Notes: generated by a model not told the origin, from the sequence alone. 64,000 bases of DNA from Metabacillus rhizolycopersici (GCF_020075705.1 NZ_JAIQUM010000007.1:72968-136967), one strand, 5' to 3'. Counted from the stretch's first letter, positions 1 through 8,821 are shown. Program-made: numbers and translations.

Positions 1-1133
1 AAGAAAATGAACGCAGCTTGGTAAGAACCTGTCGAAGCGATAAGGGCACCCATGATCATTGGCGAAAAAATACCTGCAGCTTGTCCTCCAAAATTGATAA
101 TGCCAAATGCAGTACCTACTACCTTCTGTTCCATAACCCGATGTGGGACTGTAAAGACAAAGCTCATGACAAATGACATAAAAGTAAAAGCAATGCTCTG
201 ATACATAATGACCTGGAAAACACTGGATGAAAGTGACATTAAATAAAGAGAAGCCCCTGTAATAATAATTCCAGTTATTACTCCATATTTTGCCTTCGAA
301 CCAACCTTATTAATGATTCTTCCACTAATAATCATCCCTATTGTTAGAAACAAGGTAGGAATCGCACTGAATAACCCAACTGATTTAAGATCGATTCCAA
401 GCCCTTGCATTAAGTATGAAGGCATCCAGGACATAAGACCCCAATTTGTAACATTAACAAAAAAGAAGATTAATAGAACTTTCCATAAATAAGAATTGCG
501 GAGCAGCTGTGTATATTCTTTTCTACTAGGCTTAACTGCTCCCCCAGAATTAGAGTAATTCCCTGCTTGTCTAGTAGATAGAAGGAACCAGACCACAAAA
601 ACAACACCTAATAGGCCGACCATAAAAAACACGTTCCGCCAACCAAATGCGACTAATAATGGGGCACAAAGAATCGGTGCAAGAGCAGCACCAAATGCAT
701 TTGAAGACATCATTGTGGATTGAGCTTTCGTCCTTTTATCAGCGGGAAAATAATCAGATATTGCTTTCGTACTTGCTGCAGGATATCCCCCTTCACCAAT
801 TCCAAAAAGAAACCGAATGAGAAGTAACGAAGTAAGAGACCAGGCAAGTCCAGACATTGCAGTAAATATCGACCAGGCCACAACAGCTGCCACGATGACT
901 TTTCGTGATCCAAAACGGTCTGCAAGCCATCCACCTGGAATCTGCATTAATGCATACCCCATAAAGAAGGCACTTAGTACAATCCCTAATTTTGACGCAT
1001 CAAGTGTTAAATCTTCTCCAATCTGTACAATTGCAAGACTGATAACAGTTCTGTCAATGTACGATATAATCCATCCAAAATAGAGAACCAGTAAAATCAT
1101 TTTGCTGTTCGATTTGTTAGCGCTTTCATTCAT
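1..1133 (-). CDS. MFS transporter, anion:cation symporter type (3' end outside window)
   Basis: A major facilitator membrane transporter; 377 codons are visible and the C-terminus lies beyond the window edge. The start ATG (1131-1133) follows a GGGAGG site. The N-terminus has the Asp-Arg pair in the first helix (residues 27-28, ISYIDRTV) and motif A in the loop after helix 2 (GWLADRFGSRKV, about 68-79), both typical of the ACS family that takes up organic anions such as hexuronates, glucarate or hydroxyphenylacetate. The gene diverges from a GAF/PucR-type regulator whose family includes the carbohydrate diacid regulator CdaR, so uptake of an organic acid under control of that neighbour is a fair inference. 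The substrate cannot be read from sequence. Family call is strong; pairing with the regulator is inferred from the shared 160-bp intergenic region. Confidence 0.88.
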   Translation of the reverse strand, partial: MNESANKSNSKMILLVLYFGWIISYIDRTVISLAIVQIGEDLTLDASKLGIVLSAFFMGYALMQIPGGWLADRFGSRKVIVAAVVAWSIFTAMSGLAWSLTSLLLIRFLFGIGEGGYPAASTKAISDYFPADKRTKAQSTMMSSNAFGAALAPILCAPLLVAFGWRNVFFMVGLLGVVFVVWFLLSTRQAGNYSNSGGAVKPSRKEYTQLLRNSYLWKVLLIFFFVNVTNWGLMSWMPSYLMQGLGIDLKSVGLFSAIPTLFLTIGMIISGRIINKVGSKAKYGVITGIIITGASLYLMSLSSSVFQVIMYQSIAFTFMSFVMSFVFTVPHRVMEQKVVGTAFGIINFGGQAAGIFSPMIMGALIASTGSYQAAFIF

Positions 1134-1194
1134 TATAAAACCTCCCTTTGCAAAATGTGTGTAAATTAACTATAAAGAAACAAGCCATTAATGT

Positions 1195-1277
1195 CATTGT
1201 ATAAATTCACATAATTTTCTGAATATCATTGTAAATTTCTACAATGTATAGGATGATAAATGAAGAATTGTACAATT
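1195..1277. promoter_or_regulatory. TTGTA-type palindromes between the MFS and regulator genes
   Basis: The divergent intergenic region holds a 20-bp site CATTGTAAATTTCTACAATG (1227-1246) with 7-bp perfect arms, a perfect 12-bp palindrome AATTGTACAATT (1266-1277), and a further CATTGTA half site at 1195-1201. Shared motif and location suggest operators for the adjacent PucR-type regulator. The last palindrome ends five bases before the regulator's ribosome binding site, so autoregulation is possible. Binding is inferred, not shown. Confidence 0.5.
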
Positions 1278-1295
1278 AGTTAAGGGGTGAATTGT

Positions 1296-3374
1296 ATGGA
1301 ACAGAATGAGATGACAATGCGCGGATTCGATAGTGCTTTGACATACTATGTTTGGATGTTGTCTGGCACAGAAGAGTGGGTCCACTTATGTAACGCCCCA
1401 CTTACCGATCATGAGCAAACCCTTTTTTTAAATGAAGATTTATGGCCGTATTCATCCGATATAGAAAGTCAGAACTATTCTACTTGCTACAATTCTCAGC
1501 TGGGCAGCCAATTGTTTGAGTTTGCAATGGAAGTTCCTAAATCAACTTTAATCCGCGCTTGTATACATTCCGGCAGAGCGCTATCTGAATTTGAGTGCGA
1601 TTATTTTGTGCTGAAGGTCCGTAATTTGCTGCTTCAACAAACATTAGAGCAATATTGGCAAGAGAATGATGCATGGCTAGAGGGTTTGCATTCGCTCACC
1701 TCAATGCTTAAGTTGGATGAACTGTTAAACAACATTATGCACAACGTATTGATTGCGATTCCAGCAGTTGATCGTGGCTTTCTAATGCTTTATGACACTG
1801 AGACACAGAAGCTTACTCCAAAAGCAAATGTTGGATTTGGCCCGTCTATTTATGATTTCAAGACTAGCTTAGGTGAGGGTATCGGAGGGAAGGTATATCA
1901 GGGTGGAATCGGCGGTATCTTCAATACTGAACAAGGATTGACAGCGATGTCTAATGTTCAGGAAAACAATCTGAAAAATATAATGTCTGCAATGGGAGTT
2001 ACGGATAAATTCCCCAATTTACTAGCAATGGCTGTTCCTGTAACAATGAACAAGGAAAAGATTGGTGTGATGATTGTCCATCAGATTACGAAAAAACGAA
2101 AGCTGACTCATACAGATTTACGCCAGCTGCAAGGTTTTGCTGATCAGGCAGCGATTGCTATTACTAACGCAAGACTTTTCTCAGAACTAAGGGAAACAAA
2201 TGAATATTTAGTTAGACGAAACCATATTCATGAAGCTTTTACAAAACTGTCTTTAAAAGATTCTGATTTGATCATGATTGCGAAAACCGTTGAACGGATG
2301 ATTAACCTCCCTGTTTCTCTTTTTGATGTAACTAAAAATGAATGGTATCCACATTACGCCCCGCTTTCAAAGAAGCTAAAAAATTCAGATTTATTAAATG
2401 GGTGGGAAGATTCTCTAAATACATTAACAGTTACGATTAATGAAATTCCTGTTCATTTGTATCCGATTGTAAATGAGGGGATTCCAATTGGTTTTTTTGT
2501 TGTGGAGCTTAAGCGATTACTATCTCCTATTGACACCGTAGTGTTAGAGCAGGGTAGTGCTTTGGTTGCACTAAAAATGGTCAATACCTATTCCATGACG
2601 GATATGTACTATAAACAATGTTATGAATTTTTTAATGAACTTCTCCAATATAAGGAGCCGAATCTGCTTGTTTCTAAATTAAAAGATTTTGGTCTTTCTC
2701 CAGACAAACCACTCTTTGTCACAGTCATGCAACTAAGTGGGAAGGCGCAAGTCAGCAAGAAGCTCGAAAGATACCAGAGAAAGCTAATTGCCGCTCTACA
2801 TAGTGAACTAAAATCTTTTCAGTATCTTCTATTTGGTTTTCAGGATAAAGTGACAATCATCATAAATGTCTCTTCTGAGTCCCAACAAGAAGTTGCAATC
2901 AAAAAACTGGAGAAGGTGGTAAATTCATGGGAAAATAAAGGTGCACCAGTCCTTATGGGAGGTATAGGGATGTTTTACCAAGGTCTTGAATATGTTGCGA
3001 AGAGTTTTGAAGAAGCGAATAAATCATTAGCCTATATCTCAAATCGTGAAACTCCTGGCATTATCAGTTATGAAAGTATTGGCATTAACCGATTGTTTAT
3101 AAATCAGCAAGTTGAGGATATTAAACAATTTATTCAGGAGGTGTTCGCACCACTCCATTCTCCTAAGGCCAAGTCAAGTGATCTGGAGTTGACACTGAGA
3201 ACATACATTGCAGCTAATCAATCTATATCCGAAACAGCAGAACGCCTGCATATTCATCAAAATACACTCTACTATCGAATAAGAAAAATTGAGGAAATAC
3301 TTGCAGTCAATCTAAACGATTCTAGTGATCGGCTTAAATTGCTCCTAGCTTGTCATCTTAGTGATTTGTACTGA
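1296..3374 (+). CDS. GAF-domain transcription regulator with PucR/CdaR-type C-terminal helix-turn-helix
   Basis: A 692-residue cytoplasmic regulator. A GAF sensor domain spans about residues 125-300 (begins near WLEGLHSLTSMLKLDELL, ends FADQAAIAITNARLF). A central GGDEF-like/CdaR region follows. The last 60 residues carry the PucR_C helix-turn-helix (SETAERLHIHQNTLYYRIRK), the family's DNA-binding signature. The ATG at 1296 is chosen because AAGGGGTG sits 7 bases upstream; an in-frame GTG at 1287 would overlap that site. It diverges from an ACS-type transporter and probably controls it, with palindromes in the shared region as candidate targets. Members of this family activate genes for purines, sugar diacids or related acids; the effector here is unknown. 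Family confidence is high. Confidence 0.9.
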   Translation: MEQNEMTMRGFDSALTYYVWMLSGTEEWVHLCNAPLTDHEQTLFLNEDLWPYSSDIESQNYSTCYNSQLGSQLFEFAMEVPKSTLIRACIHSGRALSEFECDYFVLKVRNLLLQQTLEQYWQENDAWLEGLHSLTSMLKLDELLNNIMHNVLIAIPAVDRGFLMLYDTETQKLTPKANVGFGPSIYDFKTSLGEGIGGKVYQGGIGGIFNTEQGLTAMSNVQENNLKNIMSAMGVTDKFPNLLAMAVPVTMNKEKIGVMIVHQITKKRKLTHTDLRQLQGFADQAAIAITNARLFSELRETNEYLVRRNHIHEAFTKLSLKDSDLIMIAKTVERMINLPVSLFDVTKNEWYPHYAPLSKKLKNSDLLNGWEDSLNTLTVTINEIPVHLYPIVNEGIPIGFFVVELKRLLSPIDTVVLEQGSALVALKMVNTYSMTDMYYKQCYEFFNELLQYKEPNLLVSKLKDFGLSPDKPLFVTVMQLSGKAQVSKKLERYQRKLIAALHSELKSFQYLLFGFQDKVTIIINVSSESQQEVAIKKLEKVVNSWENKGAPVLMGGIGMFYQGLEYVAKSFEEANKSLAYISNRETPGIISYESIGINRLFINQQVEDIKQFIQEVFAPLHSPKAKSSDLELTLRTYIAANQSISETAERLHIHQNTLYYRIRKIEEILAVNLNDSSDRLKLLLACHLSDLY

Positions 3375-3547
3375 AATTTTCATCCTAATACAATAGTAAA
3401 TGAAGGATTAGGATGGGAAGGGTAAATTTAAAAATAAAAAAAAGGAGGATTAAGTAACGACTTTAAATAAACAGAAAAAAGGCTTAATGCAGCTCATGTT
3501 CATTTAACATTGAAAGAAGCTGTCCGACAAGTCCCTATGAAATTACT

Positions 3548-3590
3548 AAAAACGCCAAACCTAGACGTATCAATGTTTTGGCGTTTTTTC
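3548..3590 (+). terminator. Rho-independent terminator
   Basis: Arms AAAACGCCAAAC and GTTTTGGCGTTTT flank a 13-base loop and run into a T-rich tail. It lies about 175 bases past the PucR-type gene. A strong AAAGGAGG at about 3440 in the same gap is followed by no open frame of any length, so the gap from 3375 to 3886 probably contains decayed sequence. Confidence 0.75.
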
Positions 3591-3886
3591 GTTTTTTTAT
3601 CGTTTATGCATGAGTTTATACATAAAAAAGGGAGATTTCTTAAAAAAAGGATGCTTGAGAATCGCTCTACAACGAAATGAAAAACTATAAAACCTTTTCA
3701 TTCTCTTTCAATTCAAAATTCAGAAGATCCTAATCTTCAGTAATCATTCCCTCCGAGGAAGAACGCTTAGAATTAAGTAGTTCGTATTCATTACCTTTTG
3801 TAACTTCACAGTATCATGCGGAATTGATAATCCTCTTTCCTGAATAGCTCTCCCCGTTATTTTCTATTTTTATAACGCTTACATTA

Positions 3887-4260
3887 TTATGCACGCTTGT
3901 TTTCTGGATAGGACGATGTAACAGGCTTTCTCCCATAATTGCGGAATTGATGCTCCAGCTGTTCAAGTGTAAGCCCTTTTGTTTCCGGCAGGAATTTAGC
4001 TACGAATGTGATGGCTAAAACACCTAGTACGACGAAAATATAAAATGCTCCTGATAAACCGAGGCTTTCTAAAAAGACTGGGAATAGGCATCCAACGAAG
4101 AAATTCGCTACCCATAAACATAAAACTGTTACTCCCATACCGATACCGCGTATTTGCAGTGGGAACATTTCAGACAGCATCAGCCAGGTTACCGGCGAAA
4201 TCGCAGCCTGCTGGAAGGCAAGGAACGTAACCGTTAAAGAAAGAACAATATATAGAGAAT
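3887..4260 (-). pseudogene. C-terminal fragment of a sugar porter (MFS)
   Basis: The open frame reads through the last two or so helices and C-tail of a sugar:H+ symporter. It shows the helix-10 region (AISPVTWLMLSEMFP), the following RG motif (QIRGIGMG) and the diagnostic PETKGLTLEQLE tail motif. The frame stays open upstream to about 4260, so the ATG at 4178-4180 is not a true start; about 330 N-terminal residues are missing. At 4260/4261 the similarity stops exactly where a divergent AraC-family fragment begins. It looks like the stump left by a deletion or by acquisition of a partial segment. A working transporter is not possible from this length. Confidence 0.85.
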
Positions 4261-4533
4261 ATAAGCTTGCAAGATATTGCTGACGAGTTGAATATGAGCC
4301 AGTATTATATATCCCACGCGTTTAAGCGCACGACTGGGTACTCGCCGATGCAGTACGTGATTCGGCGACGGATTGGAGAGGCACAGTCATATCTTTTTTC
4401 GACGGATAAGACCGTAACAGAGATTGCCTATATTGTTGGTTACAACAGTGCAAGCAACTTTAATAATGCGTTTAAGGAAATGGTCAACATGTCGCCGCAG
4501 AGGTACAGAGAATTTTCGAGGCATCAACCATAA
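4261..4533 (+). pseudogene. C-terminal DNA-binding fragment of an AraC-family regulator
   Basis: About 90 residues covering both helix-turn-helix units of AraC/XylS proteins: LQDIADELNMSQYYISHAFK is the first and the VTEIAYIVGYNSASNFNNAF to MSPQRYR stretch is the second. The frame is open to the left edge at 4261 with no ribosome binding site, so the effector-binding N-terminus has been lost. It abuts a sugar porter stump in head-to-head orientation. A promoterless two-HTH fragment could still bind DNA if expressed, but a remnant is the simpler reading. Confidence 0.85.
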
Positions 4534-4590
4534 AAGGGCAAAATAGAGTGTATATAAAATGCTTGAAAAATAAAACGATGATTAAACAGT

Positions 4591-4632
4591 GAGAATTAGA
4601 TTAAAAGTCTGATTTTCACTATTTTTTTTGAG
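4591..4632 (+). terminator. Terminator after the AraC fragment
   Basis: Imperfect arms AGTGAGAATTAGA and TCTGATTTTCACT (one G.T pair and one mismatch) run into eight T residues. It is placed as the original terminator of the AraC-family gene. Confidence 0.7.
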
Positions 4633-4707
4633 AGTTATAACTGCTTTGTTTGTAAAAGCAAGAATTGAAAATACAGAATAGTGATATGCGGATAAAATTT
4701 ACCCCTT

Positions 4708-4857
4708 TTATTCCGGATTTCCGCTATTAAGCAGTTCTATATAAGTAATTAAATTATTTTTTGTCCGCAAAATATGATATTCCACTGCTGCTCTAACCTC
4801 AGCAGAATCTCCCCGTAAAACTGCTTCATAAATCATTCTGTGCTCCCTATGTATTAA
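4708..4857 (-). pseudogene. C-terminal remnant of a GntR/FadR-type (FCD) regulator
   Basis: On the minus strand a short frame reads EHRMIYEAVLRGDSAEVRA and continues through a YHI motif to a stop at 4708. This is the last two helices of an FCD ligand-binding domain (family pattern: EH..I..A...GD...A...M..HI). Upstream of about 4857 the frame is closed by a stop, so only about 48 residues remain. It is the third truncated gene within 1 kb, which supports an old deletion or rearrangement here. Too short to function. Confidence 0.65.
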
Positions 4858-4896
4858 TCACTAAAATTCGAATAGAGCCATTTTTAACGTTAAAAA

Positions 4897-4933
4897 GACC
4901 AATACGCATCACCCACGTATTGATCTTAACACT
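4897..4933 (-). terminator. Terminator of the yfkD-like gene
   Basis: Minus-strand hairpin with arms close to AGATCAATACG and CGTATTGGTCT followed by TTTTTA, starting a few bases past the YfkD-like stop codon. Confidence 0.75.
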
Positions 4934-4936
4934 CGC

Positions 4937-5734
4937 TTATCTAGGCTGATTTGATGTAACAAAGCCAAATGATGCATGGTCTTGCAACGGGATCCAAGCG
5001 CCTATTCCTTGTGACGTAATATTTTTGACTACTATGCTTTTCTTATTACCTTTCAAAACTAAATATACTTCACCATAGGTTACTTTTCCTTTTTCATTAA
5101 CAGCAGGGGCATAAGCGTATAAATAGCCTAGCTTTTTGGGAGGAATATTGTATACTTGATCCTTTTTCGTTCCTGCACCAATAATTGTATCAAAGGAAAG
5201 AGGTAGGTTTGTTTTCTGCATAGCCTTTAAGAGCATCATTTTCTTTACATGCTCTGACTCAGGTACTTTTGCAGTTAACCCACCTTTTACCGATTTTTGT
5301 GCTTCCTGCTTATAATGAACTTGGACAGGCGCTTTTCCACCCCGATTATCCTGATAGTTCGTATTGATTTTTTGATATTCCCAATTTGTAGCGGTTTCAG
5401 TCGATTCGTAGTTAAGCGCCCAATCTCCTAAATAAATCGTTGCGCGATAACCAAATGCGAGGGGCGCATCTGAGATTGTTGATTCATTTAAAATCCGAAT
5501 CAAATCTGGGTTCTCAATGGGAACATCTGAAGAAGCAATCAAGCTTTTCGTTAGTTCACTTGGTTGGAGATATGGCAAGTCCTGAGTTGGATTTGGATAA
5601 GTATTCTCCTTCGATATCTCCATCACTGAGCTAGGAATTTTGGGCTTTTGCTGTTGTTTTCCTTCTGCTAGTACAGAACTTGAAAAACTAAATGATAAAA
5701 GCAATACAAGAGAAATGAGCAACCTTATTTTCAT
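4937..5734 (-). CDS. yfkD: YfkD-like exported protein
   Basis: A 265-residue protein with an N-terminal signal peptide (MKIRLLISLVLLLSFSFS, then an A-rich cut site near VLAEG). The mature part has no membrane helix and is predicted extracytoplasmic. It resembles the Bacillus YfkD family, whose role is unknown. The start is the ATG at 5732-5734, since GGAAGGAG lies 8 bases upstream; the longer frame starting at 5752 would put the start before the binding site. In B. subtilis yfkD is next to the chaA/yfkE antiporter and the yfkF transporter, and here both lie just upstream with two genes between, so synteny supports the name. It has its own terminator. Confidence 0.75.
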   Translation of the reverse strand: MKIRLLISLVLLLSFSFSSSVLAEGKQQQKPKIPSSVMEISKENTYPNPTQDLPYLQPSELTKSLIASSDVPIENPDLIRILNESTISDAPLAFGYRATIYLGDWALNYESTETATNWEYQKINTNYQDNRGGKAPVQVHYKQEAQKSVKGGLTAKVPESEHVKKMMLLKAMQKTNLPLSFDTIIGAGTKKDQVYNIPPKKLGYLYAYAPAVNEKGKVTYGEVYLVLKGNKKSIVVKNITSQGIGAWIPLQDHASFGFVTSNQPR

Positions 5735-5956
5735 TATTTCTACTCCTTCCAAAAATGCATATCATTAGTGTTTTCAAGTATAAATTTGTTTATACTATCA
5801 GATTCTTAAAGATGATGAAATGAGGAAAACAAGGCCAGTCTAGGTGTAAAATAGAATAACCAAAATCCCCTCTACGATTTATCTTTTGGCTGTTTTAGTA
5901 AACTTTGTTGTGTTTAAACTTACTTGATTTCTAATTCAACTTTTCGAAATGATGTA

Positions 5957-6048
5957 TCGTCCATAATCATGATTTATTGTCTGAACTTGAGATTTTTTGT
6001 CCAAGCTCAAGATTTTATTGTCTGGTTTTGAATTTTATTGTCCGAAAT
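5957..6048. repeat. Cluster of five 20-21-bp periodic units (T-T-G-T-C core)
   Basis: In the 5735-6154 gap the core T(T/C)GTC occurs at 5957, 5977, 5997, 6018 and 6038, so units are 20, 20, 21 and 20 bp apart. A typical unit is GATTTTATTGTCTGAACT with drift at several sites. There are no unique spacers and no adjacent cas genes, so it is not a CRISPR array. Apart from this cluster I see no gene in the gap. Confidence 0.7.
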
Positions 6049-6154
6049 AACCAAGATATCGACTAACCTTCAATTTTCGACATATTTTTAGACCCGCTCT
6101 GTAACTGCTGTTAATCTTTTTATGTTTAAAAACAACAATCTTTTAGAAAAGAGC

Positions 6155-6763
6155 CTATCTTTTAATTAAACTCTCATATCCTTTGGCAATTGGAGTATTC
6201 ATCCACTGAATAATAGGGCCAATGAGAAACGTGATTAAAATCGTTCCTATTCCAATTGGTCCTTGCATAATCAATGCTAAGATTAATGCACTGATCTCTC
6301 CAATCGTTTTTGCCACCATGAAATTTAGACGAAACCTCTTATTTAATGCGAGCATGAACTGATCAATGGGATTCGCAGGGAATTTTGTTTGCAAATACAT
6401 GGCTACACCGATCGAAATCAATACAATTCCACTTAGTAGTGAAATCACTTGATGAAAAAACTGTTCAAATACAACATTTTTCATAACCACTGTTAGCCAA
6501 AAATCAACCGAAAAACCAATGAGCAGAATTGTAACTAACGCAAGAAAATTAGGCTTTCCATTCACGATAATTGCATTTAAAAACATCATTATAATTCCGA
6601 TAATAATAACCCAACTACCAACTGTTAACCCAAAGGCATGTGATAGTCCTACGTTTAACGCATCCCATGCTCCTGCGCCAAGATTAGCTTTAATCGTTAA
6701 TGTAGCACCTAACCCCAAAAAAAATAGACCAATCAAGTAAAATAATATTCTTATTTTCATCAT
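6155..6763 (-). CDS. YczE/YyaS/YitT-type integral membrane protein
   Basis: A 202-residue protein with about five or six hydrophobic helices. The opening LGATLTIKANLGAGAWDALNVGLS is the hallmark of the YczE-like family, and a related half motif (ISIGVAMYLQTKFPANPIDQFM) recurs at about residues 117-138, giving an internal duplication. YczE in B. subtilis is needed for surfactin production in an unknown way; most family members are uncharacterised. Start at 6761-6763 or the next in-frame ATG, both just after an AAAGGA site. It is an extra gene relative to the yfkD-chaA arrangement of B. subtilis. Function is unknown. Confidence 0.8.
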   Translation of the reverse strand: MMKIRILFYLIGLFFLGLGATLTIKANLGAGAWDALNVGLSHAFGLTVGSWVIIIGIIMMFLNAIIVNGKPNFLALVTILLIGFSVDFWLTVVMKNVVFEQFFHQVISLLSGIVLISIGVAMYLQTKFPANPIDQFMLALNKRFRLNFMVAKTIGEISALILALIMQGPIGIGTILITFLIGPIIQWMNTPIAKGYESLIKR

Positions 6764-6886
6764 TACGTTCCTTTCTCACAAATGCTATACAATATGCGGA
6801 CAGTCTTACTTTAAGACATTTATTAAAATAAATAAACAAATTTTTTATTTATTTACAATTTTTTTAAAATTGTGTAATATAATTGT

Positions 6887-7005
6887 ATACGCTTCCAACC
6901 GATGTAAGTTGCCAGCATTTTTGGAAGCGTTATCATAACTCTAGTTATCTGTTTCGTCCTACACAAACTTAAAACTCTGTGCATCTTGCACAGAGTCTCT
7001 TTTTG
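6887..7005 (+). ncRNA. Candidate small RNA with own promoter and terminator
   Basis: Between two minus-strand genes a plus-strand unit can be seen. A promoter has TTTACA (6852-6857), a 17-bp spacer and TAATAT (6875-6880). A first hairpin has 10-bp perfect arms ACGCTTCCAA (6889-6898) and TTGGAAGCGT (6921-6930). A small hairpin ATAAC/GTTAT lies at 6935-6948. A terminator has perfect 10-bp arms ACTCTGTGCA (6974-6983) and TGCACAGAGT (6987-6996), loop TCT, then CTCTTTTTG. No open frame of note fits inside. The roughly 118-base product would begin almost exactly at the first stem. It does not match a riboswitch class that I recognise, and no plus-strand gene follows, so an independent small RNA fits best. 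Confidence 0.5.
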
Positions 7006-7198
7006 TAGAATGAGGAAAAGGAACAGTTCCCCCAAACTAGTTCATTCTTTCTAAATCGGTTTTTAAAAAGATACGTTTCGGTCAGATAACTGGTGGTGTA
7101 CTTGTTTTTTTCTCCCCTTATTGAAATAGGATATTTACAAGGATACCTAATCTCCCTTTCATTTTGGGTAGTAGCAGCTAAGTATATTGAACGATATC

Positions 7199-8263
7199 CT
7201 ATAATAGATAAAACCCAATCCCCATGATTATATATGCTGCGAGTAATGTCGCTCCTTCAAACCAGTTTGTATCTCCATCATTTGTGATCGAAATCGTCAA
7301 AAGTACAGCTGTCACCATAGAGATTAACTCTGGCAGGGTAAAGACGAGCGGCATTTTCACTGTGAAAAACAATGAAATTAACACTAATAAAGGTGCCACA
7401 AACATTGCGACTTGCAATGTTGAACCGATCGCAATTTCTACGGCGATATTCATTTTGTTTTTATACGCCATAATGATTGCTGAAGCATGTTCGGCAGCAT
7501 TCCCTACAATCGCAACGATGATAACCCCGATAAATAGCTCTGACCATCCAAACTGTTCACCAACCGTGTGAAAAGTATGAACAAGATTTTCTGACACATA
7601 TGCGACAGCAATTGTTGAAAGCAATAAGATAATGATTGCTTTCTTCTTAGACCACTCCGGCTCCTCATGCTCTTCAACTACATCCGAATGATGCTGATAT
7701 GCACCACGATGTGTGACAAGCTTGAACAACAGCGCTGCTAAATACAAAACAATTAAAATAACGGAAACCCCTATACTAAGTGACAGTGTCTTTGTTTCGT
7801 TCATATTGAACGCAAACACTTCTGGAATGACAAAAGCAACAATAACAGCAAACATTAATAGTCCAGAGTTATGACGCGCATCGTAAACATTAAACTCCTG
7901 ACGTTTAAATTTTAAACCTCCCACAAAGAAGCTTAATCCAGCTACAAGGAGAAGGTTGCCTAGTACGGAACCAGTTAAAGATGCTAATACAACCCCGACT
8001 AGCCCTTCCTTTAAAGCAAAGATAGAGATAATTAACTCTACTGCATTTCCAAATGTTGCATTTAATAACCCACCAATTCGAGGACCAGCTACAATTGCTA
8101 AGCTCTCTGTTGCTCTTCCCATGAAACCGGCAAGTGCAATAATTGTCAGACAATAGACAGCAAACATGATGACTGACGGCCAATGTAAAACACTACCTAT
8201 TACAGAAAGTGGAATACCAATAATGACGAAAATAGTAAATATCCGATTTACCAATACATTCAC
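7199..8263 (-). CDS. chaA: Calcium/proton antiporter (CaCA family, ChaA/YfkE-like)
   Basis: A 354-residue membrane protein of the Ca2+/cation antiporter superfamily, which exports Ca2+ in exchange for protons. It has about eleven helices and the two inverted alpha repeats with conserved acidic motifs: GNAVELIISIFAL near residue 93 and GNAAEHASAIIMAYKN near residue 254. The central hydrophilic loop (about residues 187-208) is His/Glu rich (HHSDVVEEHEEPEW), a common metal-rich loop between the two halves. The start is a GTG 4 bases after GAGG. Length agrees with B. subtilis YfkE (ChaA). Neighbours match the yfkD-yfkE-yfkF order. Function is confident at family level. Confidence 0.92.
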   Translation of the reverse strand: MNVLVNRIFTIFVIIGIPLSVIGSVLHWPSVIMFAVYCLTIIALAGFMGRATESLAIVAGPRIGGLLNATFGNAVELIISIFALKEGLVGVVLASLTGSVLGNLLLVAGLSFFVGGLKFKRQEFNVYDARHNSGLLMFAVIVAFVIPEVFAFNMNETKTLSLSIGVSVILIVLYLAALLFKLVTHRGAYQHHSDVVEEHEEPEWSKKKAIIILLLSTIAVAYVSENLVHTFHTVGEQFGWSELFIGVIIVAIVGNAAEHASAIIMAYKNKMNIAVEIAIGSTLQVAMFVAPLLVLISLFFTVKMPLVFTLPELISMVTAVLLTISITNDGDTNWFEGATLLAAYIIMGIGFYLL

Positions 8264-8437
8264 CTATCCTCACGATTAGAATGACATTTAAACCAATACT
8301 TGTTTTATGCAAATTTGTATCAATACATACATTATTTTTACATTCAAATGATGATTGGTTTTATTATTGTCCTTCTAACAGAGGGTTTTATTCTGTTTAG
8401 ATCTGATTAAGCATAGAATGATGGCTTATCCTACCAA

Positions 8438-8821
8438 CTATGCAAGCTCACATGTTTCCTCAATCAGGATGTTTCCTTTAACCGCTTGAGCCATTGGACA
8501 GATTTTATTAGCTAATTCAACTGATTTTAGAACCTTATCATAAGATAACTTTTCCCCTTTAACACGGTAATGAATGCGGATTTTATCAATTCGATTTTCA
8601 TTCACTTTATTCCGCTCAACATGCACAGTAATAGCTATATCTTCTATGTCCATTCGCTTCTTCGTTAAAATTTGCCTTAAAACGCTTCCACTACATCCAA
8701 CAATAGAAGAAATCAGCAGTTGATATGGACGAAAGCCGTTAACATCATCACCAGCTATATGTAAATCTCCGTATTCTGTCGTTGTATAGAAACCAGCTTC
8801 CTTCATTAAAAATTCCATCAT
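8438..8821 (-). CDS. OsmC/Ohr-family peroxidase-like protein
   Basis: A 127-residue OsmC-family protein, a group of small dimeric thiol peroxidases that reduce organic hydroperoxides. Both expected cysteines are present: one in VGCSGSVLRQIL and one in NKICPMAQAV, spaced as in OsmC. The region between them carries the usual beta-strand with HVERNK. The frame is open further upstream, but the ATG at 8819-8821 (or the adjacent ATG at 8816-8818) follows AGAGGT directly and gives the normal family length. It stands alone between the antiporter gene and a divergent MFS gene. Activity is inferred from the two cysteines; some members serve redox roles with low-molecular-weight thiols. Confidence 0.85.
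   Translation of the reverse strand: MMEFLMKEAGFYTTTEYGDLHIAGDDVNGFRPYQLLISSIVGCSGSVLRQILTKKRMDIEDIAITVHVERNKVNENRIDKIRIHYRVKGEKLSYDKVLKSVELANKICPMAQAVKGNILIEETCELA

Noticed and set aside
7905..8183. 92-codon minus-strand frame inside the antiporter gene
   Set aside because: It overlaps chaA in another frame and has Cys/Trp-rich composition typical of a shadow frame.
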